Assembly: GCA_019114225.1 (NCBI GenBank)
Contig: DXFW01000022.1
Location: forward strand, 52,045 to 116,044
Direction: 5' to 3'
Length of the DNA stretch: 64,000 nucleotides
Source of the DNA: Candidatus Allofournierella pullicola
GTDB taxonomy: Bacteria; Bacillota; Clostridia; Oscillospirales; Ruminococcaceae
The translations under genes were made by a program, and so were the position numbers. Below, piece after piece: positions 37,700-47,012 of this stretch. The stretch's first letter is position 1. Every line of letters starts with the position of its first letter. The notes beneath the pieces are model-generated. The model made no database searches. It was not told where the DNA came from and saw nothing but the letters and a program-made list of their open reading frames with translations.

Positions 37700-38263
37700 A
37701 TGAAGAAAAGCAATCTCTTTCAGGACACCCTGGAGCGGGAGATCCAGGACCTGCTGGCGCCCTATCCCGACCCCATGGGCCGCACCGACTTCCGCAAAGC
37801 CTGCCGCATCGGCACCCGCACCTCCATCTACCTGCTGCAGAGCGGCCTGGTGCCCTGCGAGAACACCGGCAAGCAGACCCGCTGCTACAAGATCGCCAAG
37901 GCGGACGTTGCCGCCTACCTGCGCCGCCGCCTGGCCGAGCCGGCGTACTACACCCCGCCCAGCGGCTGGTACAAGAACTACCCGGCCCACAAGCCCCCGG
38001 CCTTCGGCCTGAACGGAGCCCTGCTGCTCACCGACGCTGTCCGCCGGCGGATTCGCCGCTGGTATGAGCGGCTGCTGGCCCGCCAGCCCGACGTGCTGAC
38101 CGCCCGCCAAATCGCCCGCATCACCGGCTACGCCTCCCGCACTGTCAGCCGCTGGTGCACCGAGGGAAGGCTCAAGGCGTTCCCGTATCAGCACAGCTAT
38201 AAGGTGCCCAAGGAGTGGCTGCTGGAGTTCCTCACCTCCGAGGACTACAACAGTATCACGTGA
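37700..38263 (+). CDS. double helix-turn-helix DNA-binding protein, copy 1
   Basis: This 187-residue protein has two helix-turn-helix regions of the MerR/excisionase kind. The first spans about residues 27-75 (GRTDFRKACRIGTRTSIYLL, then YKIAKADVAAYL). The second spans about residues 135-180 (LTARQIARITGYASRTVSRW, then FPYQHSYKVPKEWLLEFL). I do not recognise a characterised family. The stop TGA at 38261 replaces an Arg codon of the other copies; the same frame continues to 38347 with a basic tail, so this copy is probably shortened by a point mutation. It is one of three paralogous copies in the window. A role in controlling the repeat element, or in binding its leader repeats, is inferred only. 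Confidence 0.75.
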   Translation: MKKSNLFQDTLEREIQDLLAPYPDPMGRTDFRKACRIGTRTSIYLLQSGLVPCENTGKQTRCYKIAKADVAAYLRRRLAEPAYYTPPSGWYKNYPAHKPPAFGLNGALLLTDAVRRRIRRWYERLLARQPDVLTARQIARITGYASRTVSRWCTEGRLKAFPYQHSYKVPKEWLLEFLTSEDYNSIT

Positions 38264-38386
38264 AAGAGCAAGGAGCACTACGCCATGATTGCCGCGGTGG
38301 GGACGAAGAAACGGGGGAGAAAGCCAAAAGCTGGCGAAAGGCAGTGAATCGGGCCCGGCGCTCGTGCGCTTTGGGCTCGGCAAACG

Positions 38387-38422
38387 AAAGAGGACGTCTC
38401 CCTGCGGGAGACGTCCTCTTTT
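38387..38422. terminator. bidirectional terminator after copy 1
   Basis: A 16-bp perfect stem AAAGAGGACGTCTCCC/GGGAGACGTCCTCTTT with a T-run on the plus strand and an A-run on the opposite side. It separates the repeat from the GH13_31 gene that ends at 38461. Confidence 0.9.
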
Positions 38423-38460
38423 GCGAAGCCACGGCTGTGCCCGGGCAGGGTATGCCCTTG

Positions 38461-40113
38461 TTATTGCCCGCTCGGCGCAGGGTCCGCCCGGTCGTTCCGG
38501 CACAGGTACCAGACCGCCTCGTAGGGGCGCAGCCGGCGGCCTGCGGGCGGCTCGGGATAGTTGGAGATCAGCACCTGCCCTTCCCGCACCGGGAGGAGCG
38601 GCCCCTCCGCCGGCCGGCCGTAAAAATTGCAGACCACATACAGCGTGTTCGCGCCATCGTCCCGTTTGTAGGCAAAAATGCTCGTGTCCTCCGGGCAAAG
38701 CAGTTCATACCGACCATTCTGCACCACAGGCGTTTCCTTTCGCAGCGCGATCAACCGCTTGTAATAGCTGTATACCGAGCCCGGCTCACCAATCTGCTGC
38801 TCAGCGTTGATCTGCCGGTAATTCGGATTGACTCGTATCCAGGGGCTTCCCGTTGTGAACCCGGCGTTGGGCCCGTCGGTCCACTGCATGGGGGTGCGGG
38901 CGTTGTCCCGCCCTTTTGCGTGGATGGACCGCATGACCTCTTCTTCCGCGTATCCCTTTTCCCGACGCTCCTTGTAGAAGTTCAGCGTTTCGATGTCGCG
39001 GCAGTCCTCCAGCGGGAAGCAGGCATTGGTCATGCCCAGTTCCTCGCCCTGGTAAATATAGGGCGTGCCCTGCAGGCCATAGAGCAAGGTGGCCAGCATT
39101 TTGGCGGATACTTCCCTGTATGCCCCGTCGTCGCCCCAGCGGGAAACGATGCGCGGCAGGTCGTGGTTATTCCAGAACAGGCTGTTCCACCCCCGGCCGT
39201 ACAGCTCCGTCTGCCATTTGGAAAACACCCGCTTCAGTTCCGTTAGGCACAACGGCGCAAGGTCCCATTTCTCGCCGCCGGGCTGCTGGTCCAGGCCGAT
39301 GTGCTCGAACTGGAACACCATGGAAAACTCGTCGCCGGCGGGATCGCTGTACCGCCGGGCGATCTCTGGCGTTGCGCCCCAGGTCTCCCCGACGGTCACC
39401 AGATCCGTGCCCCCGAAGGTGGCCCGGTTCATCTCCCGGATGTAGGCGTGCAGCATGGGGCCGTTGTTGGTGATCTTTTCGTCCGGCACCTTGGCGATCT
39501 GGTCGATCACATCCAGGCGGAAGCCGCCCACGCCCTTTTCGATCCAGAAATTGATGACCTCGTAGATCTGCCGGCGCACCGCCGGGTTGTCCCAGTTGAG
39601 GTCCGGCTGCTTGACAGAGAATTGATGGAAGTAATACTGCCCCAGCTCCGGCACCCATGTCCAGGCGGAACCGCCGAAGCAGGCCTTCATGTCGTTGGGC
39701 GGCGTGCCCGGAACGCCGTCCCGCCAGATGTAGTAGTCGTGGTAAGGGTTCTCCCGGCTCTTTTTCGCCTCGAGGAACCAGGGGTGCTCGTCCGAGGAAT
39801 GGTTCAGCACCAGATCCATGATGATGCGTATCCCCCGCCGGGCGGCCTCCCGGATCAGGCGTTCCATGTCCGCCAGCGTGCCGAACAGGGGGTCGATGTC
39901 GCAGTAGTCCGAGATGTCATAGCCGTTGTCATCCTGGGGGGAGCGGTACACCGGGCAGAGCCAGAGGGCGTCCACCCCCAAACCGGCCAGGTAGTCCAGC
40001 CGCTGCACGATACCGTTCAAATCGCCCACGCCGTCGCCGTCGCTGTCTTGAAAGCTGCGCGGGTAAATTTGGTAGATCACCGCGTTTTTCCACCATTTCA
40101 CAGTTTGTTCCAT
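38461..40113 (-). CDS. GH13_31 alpha-glucosidase / oligo-1,6-glucosidase
   Basis: This 550-residue GH13 enzyme has the nucleophile Asp201 (GGFRLDVIDQIAK), acid/base Glu243 (TVGETWG) and transition-state Asp318 (NNHDLPRIVS). These blocks and the length are those of subfamily 31 oligo-1,6-glucosidases and alpha-glucosidases. No signal peptide is present, so it hydrolyses imported isomalto-oligosaccharides to glucose. I start it at the ATG at 40113, 11 bp after GGAGG; the GTG at 40122 is too close to that site. It is the last gene of the isomaltose-type operon, after GH66. Confidence 0.93.
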   Translation of the reverse strand: MEQTVKWWKNAVIYQIYPRSFQDSDGDGVGDLNGIVQRLDYLAGLGVDALWLCPVYRSPQDDNGYDISDYCDIDPLFGTLADMERLIREAARRGIRIIMDLVLNHSSDEHPWFLEAKKSRENPYHDYYIWRDGVPGTPPNDMKACFGGSAWTWVPELGQYYFHQFSVKQPDLNWDNPAVRRQIYEVINFWIEKGVGGFRLDVIDQIAKVPDEKITNNGPMLHAYIREMNRATFGGTDLVTVGETWGATPEIARRYSDPAGDEFSMVFQFEHIGLDQQPGGEKWDLAPLCLTELKRVFSKWQTELYGRGWNSLFWNNHDLPRIVSRWGDDGAYREVSAKMLATLLYGLQGTPYIYQGEELGMTNACFPLEDCRDIETLNFYKERREKGYAEEEVMRSIHAKGRDNARTPMQWTDGPNAGFTTGSPWIRVNPNYRQINAEQQIGEPGSVYSYYKRLIALRKETPVVQNGRYELLCPEDTSIFAYKRDDGANTLYVVCNFYGRPAEGPLLPVREGQVLISNYPEPPAGRRLRPYEAVWYLCRNDRADPAPSGQ

Positions 40114-40158
40114 GTCATTCACTTCCTCCGGGGAACCCCATTTTGCAACGGGCCTCCT

Positions 40159-41829
40159 TCATTCCTCTTCACCGCTCTGTGTGTCCAGGTCGAGCCACAC
40201 GATGCGCCACAGTTCGACGCCGGAAAGTTCAAATTCGACAAAGCAGCCTTTTTCGCTGTTTTCGACACTGTACGGCACTTCCTGCGCGGCGAGGCTCGGC
40301 CCGTCGGGCGAAGCGGTGTACACGCCTGTGGCCGGGAAATCCACCTGCACCTGCACCCGCACGCCGCGCTGGACCGCCGGCGTGGGCTTGCCCCAGTCCC
40401 AGCGGTCATCGCCGCAGCCGCAGAGGTTCACAAAGGCGAGCAGCTTGCGTTCTTTGCGTTCCCGCGCGATCATCCAGAGCTTGCCCGCCTCGCCCCAGGC
40501 GCTGGCGGGAGCGTTCAGGCAGCGGTATTCGTCGTTGTCCCACCCCGTGTGGGTCATGGAGACCGTTTCCAGCTCCCCGTCGCAGAACAGTTCCAGGTAC
40601 CGCACGAGGAAATCGTAATAGCGGCGCAGAAGGCCCGCGTCCGCTTCTTCCAGCCGGGCATAGTCGCTGTAGTACCCCTGGGTCAGCACCGCGCGGTTTT
40701 CGCCCAGCAGCAGGTGCGTGGCCCCGTGGGACACGATGGCCGCGGTGAGTAACCTTGCCGCGTTCATGGCCTGCCGGCGCTCCCCCGTTCGGAAGGGCGG
40801 CAGGTAGGCCGCCAGGATCACCGGCTTGCCGCCCCCGGCAGCCTTGGCATCGTCAATCAGCCGGGCAATGTGGCAATAGCGGTCGTAGGGTTCCCACACC
40901 TCGATGTATACCGCGTCCTGGGGGGCGGCGGCAGTGGAACGGGTGGGCCAGTTCCCCACATTGTTGAAGATGAGGCAGGGGTCCGCCCCGCCGCGGGAGA
41001 GCTTTTCCCGCGTTTCTTCGATGAGGGTGGGCAGCTCCCGGTCCAGCCGCACCCATTCCGACGTTTTGCGCAGATGGGAAAAGGCCGTTTTGGGGAAGCC
41101 GTAGGTGTCCATGTGGATGCCGGAAAACTCCATCTTTTCCAGCGCCTTTTGGTATTCCCCGATCAAGTGCTCCCGCCAGGGGGAGCCCGCCTGGATGTTC
41201 ATGATATAAAACACGTCGATGAACACAAAGGGTTGCTGCGCACCGGTATAAAACGCCCAGTCCGGGTGCTGCTCGAAAAACTCCCGGCTGGCGGCATAGA
41301 CCGCGCCGTAGGCGATGGGCTGCATACCCAGTTCCTTCGCCCGGCGCACCTTGCCCAGCACCGTCGGGCGGGAGATCTCTTTCCCCATCATGTCCCGGTA
41401 GGTCTCGCTGTCGGACACGAGGGAATCGTGGCGGTAGGACCAGTCGTAGAACTGGACCGTGTTGATGTGGCATTTCCGCAGCCAGTCCATCGCCCCGTTG
41501 TCCGCGTCCGCGGGGGTAAAATCGCTCACAAAGCCGTACCGAAGGGTGCGCTTCGGGCTGTCTGTCACATCGAAGGCGGTTTCCAGAACGGCGGTTTTGC
41601 CGCCGCCCGTCAGACGCACGCTCACCCCGTAGCCCGCGAACGGGCTGTCGAAGCAGCCCAGCGAAAGGACCGTGCGCGGCCCCGCCGGGCGCAGGCTTTG
41701 CCGCCCCACAAGCTCGTTCAGCCGGAAGACCGCCGCCTCCGCCCGCTCCCAGGGCTCCCCGTCTGTTTCCAGGATCACGTCCACCGGTTCCCCCGTGTGG
41801 AATTGTGCCTTTGCCGGAAAGAGGTCCAT
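40159..41829 (-). CDS. GH66 dextranase-family enzyme, apparently intracellular
   Basis: This 556-residue protein has the GH66 framework: an N-terminal beta domain, then a barrel with NTVQFYDWSYRHD, the nucleophile candidate Asp241 (GIHMDTYGF) and acid Glu310 or Glu313 (VYIEVWEPYD). GH66 enzymes cut or cyclise alpha-1,6-glucan (dextranase or cycloisomaltooligosaccharide glucanotransferase). Most described members are secreted, but this one starts MDLFPAKAQF with no signal peptide, no extra binding modules and a compact length. It would therefore act on oligosaccharides brought in by the transporter. Ribosome-binding site AAAGGAGA; the gene lies 13 bp after the MalG-type permease. Confidence 0.88.
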   Translation of the reverse strand: MDLFPAKAQFHTGEPVDVILETDGEPWERAEAAVFRLNELVGRQSLRPAGPRTVLSLGCFDSPFAGYGVSVRLTGGGKTAVLETAFDVTDSPKRTLRYGFVSDFTPADADNGAMDWLRKCHINTVQFYDWSYRHDSLVSDSETYRDMMGKEISRPTVLGKVRRAKELGMQPIAYGAVYAASREFFEQHPDWAFYTGAQQPFVFIDVFYIMNIQAGSPWREHLIGEYQKALEKMEFSGIHMDTYGFPKTAFSHLRKTSEWVRLDRELPTLIEETREKLSRGGADPCLIFNNVGNWPTRSTAAAPQDAVYIEVWEPYDRYCHIARLIDDAKAAGGGKPVILAAYLPPFRTGERRQAMNAARLLTAAIVSHGATHLLLGENRAVLTQGYYSDYARLEEADAGLLRRYYDFLVRYLELFCDGELETVSMTHTGWDNDEYRCLNAPASAWGEAGKLWMIARERKERKLLAFVNLCGCGDDRWDWGKPTPAVQRGVRVQVQVDFPATGVYTASPDGPSLAAQEVPYSVENSEKGCFVEFELSGVELWRIVWLDLDTQSGEEE

Positions 41830-41842
41830 GGTTTCTCCTTTC

Positions 41843-42667
41843 TCATCCTTTGATGGCCCCTTCGGTGAGGCCGCTCATGATCCGCTTTTGGAACACCAGG
41901 AACACCGCCACCACCGGGACGATGGCGATCACCGCCGTGGCGGCCATTAGGTTCCACTGCGCCCCCGCGAACTGCTGGAAATACACCGACAGCGCCTGGG
42001 GCACATTGTGTTTCTCGCTGCTTTGCAGGAAGAACACCGCCTGGGAATAGTTGTTCCAGATGCCAAACCCGTTCAGGATGACCACCGCGGACACCGAGGG
42101 CTTGAGCAGCGGGAACACCACCCGCCAGAAGGCGGTAAAATAGCTGCACCCGTCTATGATGGCGGCTTCCTCCAGTTCTCTGGGGATGGATTGGATAAAC
42201 CCGGAAAACACGAACACCGCCTGGGGCAGCGCGAGGGTGGCGCAGACCAGCGCCATGCCCCACAGGGTGTTCACCGCCTTGATGCGGATCATCAAGGTGT
42301 AGAGGGGCACCGTGTTGATGATGCCCGGGATCATCATGCAGCCCAGCAGCACCGAAAAGACCATGCGGTTGAAGCGGTTGGGAAAGCGGGCCACCGTGTA
42401 GCCGGCCATCGCGCCCAGCAGGACGATGAGCGCCAGCGCCGCAAAAGCAATGATGCCCGAATTGACCATCGCGCGGCCGATGTGGGATTTGACCCACCCC
42501 TCCGCGTAGTTCCCGAAGTAGAAGTCGGGGACGATCAGGCTGTCTTCGTACAGGTTGTGCCGGGGCGTGTTGAGCGAGAGGTTCAAAAGCACCAGGAAGG
42601 GGCTCATGCACATAAGGCAGATGAGCAGGACCGTCAGATGGCGCAGCAGGCTGTATGTTTTTTTCAT
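41843..42667 (-). CDS. sugar ABC permease, MalG type (isomaltose cassette)
   Basis: This 274-residue protein has six predicted helices and the EAA loop ELEEAAIIDGCSYFTAFWRVVFPLL. It ends QKRIMSGLTEGAIKG, the usual MalG-type C-terminus. It starts 10 bp after the MalF-type permease and is followed by the GH66 gene, so the imported sugar is most likely an isomalto-oligosaccharide. No ATPase gene is linked. Confidence 0.92.
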   Translation of the reverse strand: MKKTYSLLRHLTVLLICLMCMSPFLVLLNLSLNTPRHNLYEDSLIVPDFYFGNYAEGWVKSHIGRAMVNSGIIAFAALALIVLLGAMAGYTVARFPNRFNRMVFSVLLGCMMIPGIINTVPLYTLMIRIKAVNTLWGMALVCATLALPQAVFVFSGFIQSIPRELEEAAIIDGCSYFTAFWRVVFPLLKPSVSAVVILNGFGIWNNYSQAVFFLQSSEKHNVPQALSVYFQQFAGAQWNLMAATAVIAIVPVVAVFLVFQKRIMSGLTEGAIKG

Positions 42668-42677
42668 GGCGCACCTC

Positions 42678-43541
42678 TCAATCCTTCCGTTTCATCAGCC
42701 GCAGGGAGATCAGCACCGGCACCAGCACGATCACGAACATCACGATGGCCACGGCGGTGGAATAGCCGGTCTTGCTGCCGTAGCACATGCGCATGATGTA
42801 GATGCTCAGCGTCTCGGTCTGATAGCCGGGCCCGCCCCCTGTCAGGGACATCACGATGTCAAACACCGACAAAGAGCCGATGATGTTGGTGACCACGTTG
42901 ATGCGGATGGAGGGGATCAGCAGCGGCAGCGTGATGCGGCAAAAGCGGGCAAAGGCCCCGGCCCCGTCGATCATGGCCGCCTCGTACAGGTCCTGGGAGA
43001 TGTTTTGCAGCCCCGCCAGGTAGATGATCATGGTCATGCCCGCGTACTGCCACACATTCACCAGCACCAGCACCAGCATCGTGGTGGAGTAGCTGCCCAT
43101 CCAGTTGCCGAACCATTCGGGGTGGCCCATCCGGTCAAACACCGTAAAGAGGATGCCGCGCCCCGGCTGCAACAGCAGGTACCAGATGTATCCCATGATC
43201 AGCGGGCTGATGATCGCCGGCATATAGATGCAGGCGCGGGCCACGGATTTGCCCTTGATCTTGCTGTTCATCAAGAGCGCGTAGAGCAGGCCCACCAGGT
43301 TCAGCAGCGGCGCGCTGCCCAGCGTGAACAGGACGGTGGTCTTGATGTCGTGGAGGGCGCGGGCGTCCCCGAAAAAATCCACGAAGTTCTTGAGCCCTAC
43401 AAATTCCGGCGCGCTGTAGCCGTTCCAGTTGGTCAGGCTCATGCCGATGCCCTTTGTCAGCGGGTAGATAAAAAAGATACCGTACAGCACGAACGCCGGC
43501 ACCGCCATGAACAGATGCAGCCCTATTTTTTTCTTCTTCAT
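42678..43541 (-). CDS. sugar ABC permease, MalF type (isomaltose cassette)
   Basis: This 287-residue protein has six helices and the EAA loop LYEAAMIDGAGAFARFCRITLPLL. Start ATG follows GAAGGTGAT. It is separated from the binding-protein gene by about 110 bp with an intercistronic hairpin, and from its MalG-type partner by 10 bp. Confidence 0.92.
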   Translation of the reverse strand: MKKKKIGLHLFMAVPAFVLYGIFFIYPLTKGIGMSLTNWNGYSAPEFVGLKNFVDFFGDARALHDIKTTVLFTLGSAPLLNLVGLLYALLMNSKIKGKSVARACIYMPAIISPLIMGYIWYLLLQPGRGILFTVFDRMGHPEWFGNWMGSYSTTMLVLVLVNVWQYAGMTMIIYLAGLQNISQDLYEAAMIDGAGAFARFCRITLPLLIPSIRINVVTNIIGSLSVFDIVMSLTGGGPGYQTETLSIYIMRMCYGSKTGYSTAVAIVMFVIVLVPVLISLRLMKRKD

Positions 43542-43573
43542 CGCGTATCACCTTCGCTTTTCGCCAATCAAAA

Positions 43574-43607
43574 GGCGAGCGTGCAGGTTTTGATCAACAC
43601 GCTCGCC
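43574..43607 (-). terminator. intercistronic hairpin (isomaltose cassette)
   Basis: GGCGAGCGTG (43574-43583) pairs with CACGCTCGCC (43598-43607) between the binding-protein and permease genes. It has the same position and likely role as the hairpins at 20141 and 53261. Confidence 0.65.
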
Positions 43608-43651
43608 CCGATCGTCATGGGATCGAAATTCTGTTGTTGCCCGGGCCCCGT

Positions 43652-44983
43652 TCAGCTTGCCATGCCGTCGTTCCAGGCCTGGGCATACGCCTCGGCAAAG
43701 CCCTGGGCGTCATACTGGCCGGCCAGCAGGTTTTGCAGGTAACGGCCCGCGTCGTCGCCGGAGAAGCCGGCGGGCTTTTCGTTGGTGTAGCCGATGTTCA
43801 CCGCGTTCTCCAGCGCGGCGTTGACCTCCTCCACGATGTTCGCGGGCGCCCATTCGGCCTGCACGTCCTTGAAGGCGCTGGGGGCCTTGGCCACCTCGCT
43901 GTACTTCTTCTGGTTGTCCGCGCTGAACAGGAAGTTCAAAAACTCGATGCACTCCTCTTTGTGCTCGGTGGTGGCGGAGATGGAATAGCCGGAATCCTCG
44001 GCGCTCAGCACCACCGGCTCAGAGCCTTCCATGTAAGCGGGATAGGGGGCGAAGCCGATCTTGTCGGCCATGTCGGGGTTGGCCTCCAGCACGCTGGAAA
44101 GCGCCCACATGCCGTTGCTGAACATGGCGGCCTTGCCGTTGGCGAAATCCTGCACACAGTTGTCGTTGGTGGCCGTGAGCACATCGGCGTTGATCAAGCC
44201 CTCGCTCTGCAGGTCCAGCATGTTCTGGGCGAACACCGCCATCGCGCCGTCCGGGTCGGCAAAGCGCAGGACATCCTGGTCGTTGGCCAGCATGGCCTTT
44301 TTGCACTCGATGGTGCCCAGGGTGGACTTGAGATACCCGTGGGGGATGAACTCGATGAGATGGCCCAGGTGCCAGGCCTCGCTGCCGAAGATGAACCAGG
44401 GGGTCACATCCGGCATCTCTTCCTTGATGGTCTTGAGCATGGTCTCAAACTCGTCCCACTGGGTGGGGAACTCGGTGTAGCCCGCCTGAGCGAGGATGTC
44501 CTTGTTGTAGAAGAACCCGGCCATCGTCATGTTGGTGCAGACGCGGAACGCCTTGCCCTGGTTGACGTCGGTGCAGGCGGCCTTCATCTCCGGGCTCATC
44601 CGATCCCAGAACTCGTTCAGGTCGGTGAGGTCCATGTATTTCCCCTCATCCACGAACCCCTGCTCATAGGTGGTCATGATGTCGGGCACTTCGTTGGAGG
44701 CGAACTTGATCTTGATCACGTTGCTGGCGTCCTTCTGGTACTCCTGCTCCACCACGATGCGATCCTGGGAGGCGTTGAAATCCTCGATGATCTCGTTCAT
44801 CACGTCAATGGTCTCGATCTTTCCGGTGAACAGCTTGATGTGCACGACCTCGCCGTCCGCCGCACCGGTCGAAGCCTGGCTCCCGCTGCCGGAGGCGGTA
44901 GGCGTGTTGCTCTGGCAGCCGGCCAGCATGGCGCCGGCGAGAGCGAGCGAAAGTGCCAGGGCGATGGTTTTTTTGATGAACAT
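43652..44983 (-). CDS. sugar-binding lipoprotein (isomaltose cassette)
   Basis: This 443-residue solute-binding protein has lipobox AGAMLAGC, so Cys22 or Cys23 is the lipid anchor, followed by a Ser/Thr/Gly linker. The body shows IKIKFASNEVPDIMTTY, GFFYNKDILAQAGY and GKAAMFSNGMWALS. The start is taken at MFIKK (44983); the Met three codons upstream sits on top of the ribosome-binding site. It is the first gene of the operon, divergent from the YesM/YesN pair. A possible minus-strand -10 box, TACAAT, lies at 45045-45050. Confidence 0.92.
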   Translation of the reverse strand: MFIKKTIALALSLALAGAMLAGCQSNTPTASGSGSQASTGAADGEVVHIKLFTGKIETIDVMNEIIEDFNASQDRIVVEQEYQKDASNVIKIKFASNEVPDIMTTYEQGFVDEGKYMDLTDLNEFWDRMSPEMKAACTDVNQGKAFRVCTNMTMAGFFYNKDILAQAGYTEFPTQWDEFETMLKTIKEEMPDVTPWFIFGSEAWHLGHLIEFIPHGYLKSTLGTIECKKAMLANDQDVLRFADPDGAMAVFAQNMLDLQSEGLINADVLTATNDNCVQDFANGKAAMFSNGMWALSSVLEANPDMADKIGFAPYPAYMEGSEPVVLSAEDSGYSISATTEHKEECIEFLNFLFSADNQKKYSEVAKAPSAFKDVQAEWAPANIVEEVNAALENAVNIGYTNEKPAGFSGDDAGRYLQNLLAGQYDAQGFAEAYAQAWNDGMAS

Positions 44984-45125
44984 ATCCTTCATCCTTTCGT
45001 TGGCAAAAGTTTGTCGTGAATGAGAAGTACTTCCTCCTGATTTCATTGTAACCACCCCCGTTTTTGGGATAAATACCCAGTTTTTTTGATTTGATTCCTC
45101 GTTTTTTATATCCCTCAAACAAACC

Positions 45126-45154
45126 TTGCCTTTCTTTTTTGCGTCGTGCATAAT
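45126..45154 (+). promoter_or_regulatory. promoter of the YesM/YesN pair
   Basis: TTGCCT (45126-45131), a 17-bp spacer and CATAAT (45149-45154) lie 31 bp upstream of the sensor kinase start. They form a plausible sigma-A promoter. Confidence 0.5.
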
Positions 45155-45185
45155 AAACATGGAATAAAAAGAGGGGGGACGGCGG

Positions 45186-47012
45186 ATGAGATCCCTGCGC
45201 AATCTTTCGCTCAAAACGCGGATCGTGGCGGCGGTGTGCTTTGTGAACCTGGCGGTGATCATCCTCGTTTCCTATGGGAATTACCACTGGTATTCCGCGC
45301 AGCTGACCGATCAGACCATGGAGCAGACCCAGCAGATCATTGAGCAGGCCGGCTCCAACATCAACACCTATATCAACGAGTTGTACCGCCTGACCCTCAC
45401 CCCCTATTATAACGACGAGCTGCTGCACACGCTGGAACAAACCGCCACTTCTCCCCAGCAGCAGCTGGAGTTCAAGCGGGTGGTGGAGGGGTTCCTCGCC
45501 TCGGTGATGAGCCTGCCGCGCAGCGAGATCTTGCGCGTGTACATCATGAACGACACCGCGCTTTATTCCTACACCCGTACCCCCTATGAGATGGCGGAGT
45601 ACAACAACTATCTGGAGAGCGACTGGTACAACCAGGCCTGCGCCACCACCGACCCGATCCTGCTGCCGCCCCGTTTGGAGCGGGTCTATGGCGACGACTT
45701 GACCCCCATCTTTTCGGTGGTGCGGCAGCTGCGCAGCAAGGAGGACAACGACATCACCCTGGGCGTTGTGAAGGTGGACGCCAACTATACCGGCATACGG
45801 AACATCTGCGACCAGGTGGATCTGGACGCCGGCGGCTCTCTGCTCATCATCAATGAACAAAACCAGATCCTGTATTCCTCCGGGGCGCTGCTGCAGGAAT
45901 TGGACGCGGAGGAGGTGGAAGCCCTCGCCTCTCCCGCCCAGGGCGACCTGTTCCGCTCCGGCCAGGGGAAGTACATTGTGAACCGCTTCGTGCTGCCGGA
46001 TTGCGGCATCACCCTCCTCGCCGTGCACTCCTACGCCAGCCTGATGCGGCCGCTCCAGGAAAACCTTGTGAAAACCGTGCTGCTGGCACTGGGCAGCATG
46101 CTGGTCGCGGCGGCGCTGATCATCTTTGTGGTCGCCCGCTTTCTGAAACCGCTGTTCGACATCATCCGCCTGATGCATGCGGTGGAGGGCGGTGATCTCC
46201 AGGTGCGGGCCCAGGTGCGTTCCCACAACGAGATCGGGTATCTGGCGGAATCCTTCAACGACATGGTGGGCGCGCTCGGCTCCATGATCCAGCGGAACGC
46301 CCAGCTGGCGCAGGAGGTGTACCGCGCCCAGTATCTGAACAAGGAGGCCCAGTACAACTCTCTGTGCAGCCAGATCAAGCCCCACTTCCTCTACAACGTG
46401 CTGAACACCATCAGCCTGCTCATCAAGTGCGGCGAGTACAAAACCGCCGTCCGCTCGGTGGAGGACCTGTCGTATTATCTGGGCGGGATCATGAACGTGG
46501 ACCAGGACATCACCCTGCGCCGGGAGCTGAACATCTGCCAGGCCTATCTTGACCTGATCCAGCTTCGCTATCAGGACCGGCTGACCTACACCATCCAGGT
46601 GGACGAGGACCTGCTGGACTGCAAGATCCCCTCGCTCACCCTGCAGCCGCTGATCGAAAATGCCGTCAAGTATGCCTGCGAGCCCCGCCGGCAAGCCACC
46701 GAGATCGCCGTGACCTCCCGCCGGGAGGACGGCATGCTGCGGCTGTGCGTCACCGACAACGGGCCCGGCATCGGCGAGGCCACGCTGGAGAAGATCCGGC
46801 GCAGCATGGAGGAGCCGGACGCCGGGCCGGGCGCGGACGGCGGCGACAAGGGCAGCATCGGCATTCTCAACATCTACCGGCGCCTGCGGCTGCGCTACGG
46901 CAGGCAGGCCGCCTTTCTGATCGACACGTCCGGGCAGGGGACCTGCGTTTCGCTGCGGATCCCGCTGCCCTGTGAAGGAGAGAACAATGTATCATACGAT
47001 GATCGTGGATGA
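45186..47012 (+). CDS. YesM-type sensor histidine kinase
   Basis: This 608-residue kinase has a first membrane helix at about residues 13-35, an extracellular sensor of about 250 residues, a second helix near residues 292-315, a HAMP linker (FLKPLFDIIRLMHAVEGGDL) and the His_kinase domain with QIKPHFLYN (His400). The HATPase part has LIENAVKYAC and TDNGPGIGEA. YesM kinases sense extracellular sugars or related signals and phosphorylate a YesN-type AraC regulator, encoded here with a 26-bp overlap. Being divergent from the isomaltose operon, it very likely controls it. Confidence 0.93.
   Translation: MRSLRNLSLKTRIVAAVCFVNLAVIILVSYGNYHWYSAQLTDQTMEQTQQIIEQAGSNINTYINELYRLTLTPYYNDELLHTLEQTATSPQQQLEFKRVVEGFLASVMSLPRSEILRVYIMNDTALYSYTRTPYEMAEYNNYLESDWYNQACATTDPILLPPRLERVYGDDLTPIFSVVRQLRSKEDNDITLGVVKVDANYTGIRNICDQVDLDAGGSLLIINEQNQILYSSGALLQELDAEEVEALASPAQGDLFRSGQGKYIVNRFVLPDCGITLLAVHSYASLMRPLQENLVKTVLLALGSMLVAAALIIFVVARFLKPLFDIIRLMHAVEGGDLQVRAQVRSHNEIGYLAESFNDMVGALGSMIQRNAQLAQEVYRAQYLNKEAQYNSLCSQIKPHFLYNVLNTISLLIKCGEYKTAVRSVEDLSYYLGGIMNVDQDITLRRELNICQAYLDLIQLRYQDRLTYTIQVDEDLLDCKIPSLTLQPLIENAVKYACEPRRQATEIAVTSRREDGMLRLCVTDNGPGIGEATLEKIRRSMEEPDAGPGADGGDKGSIGILNIYRRLRLRYGRQAAFLIDTSGQGTCVSLRIPLPCEGENNVSYDDRG

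Larger units (their letters stand above)
37310..38347 (+). repeat. double-HTH repeat element, copy 1 (longest)
   Basis: The element runs from TTTCGAGTCCTG at the tRNA-Ser anticodon loop through a non-coding leader of about 390 nt to the HTH gene and its tail. It aligns with 56117-57142 over nearly its whole length and with 48895-49443 from the hairpin onward. The leader contains three (C/T)GCAAGAT repeats at 37493, 37505 and 37582 and a TATAGT box near 37636. No transposase or terminal inverted repeats are seen. Confidence 0.8.
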
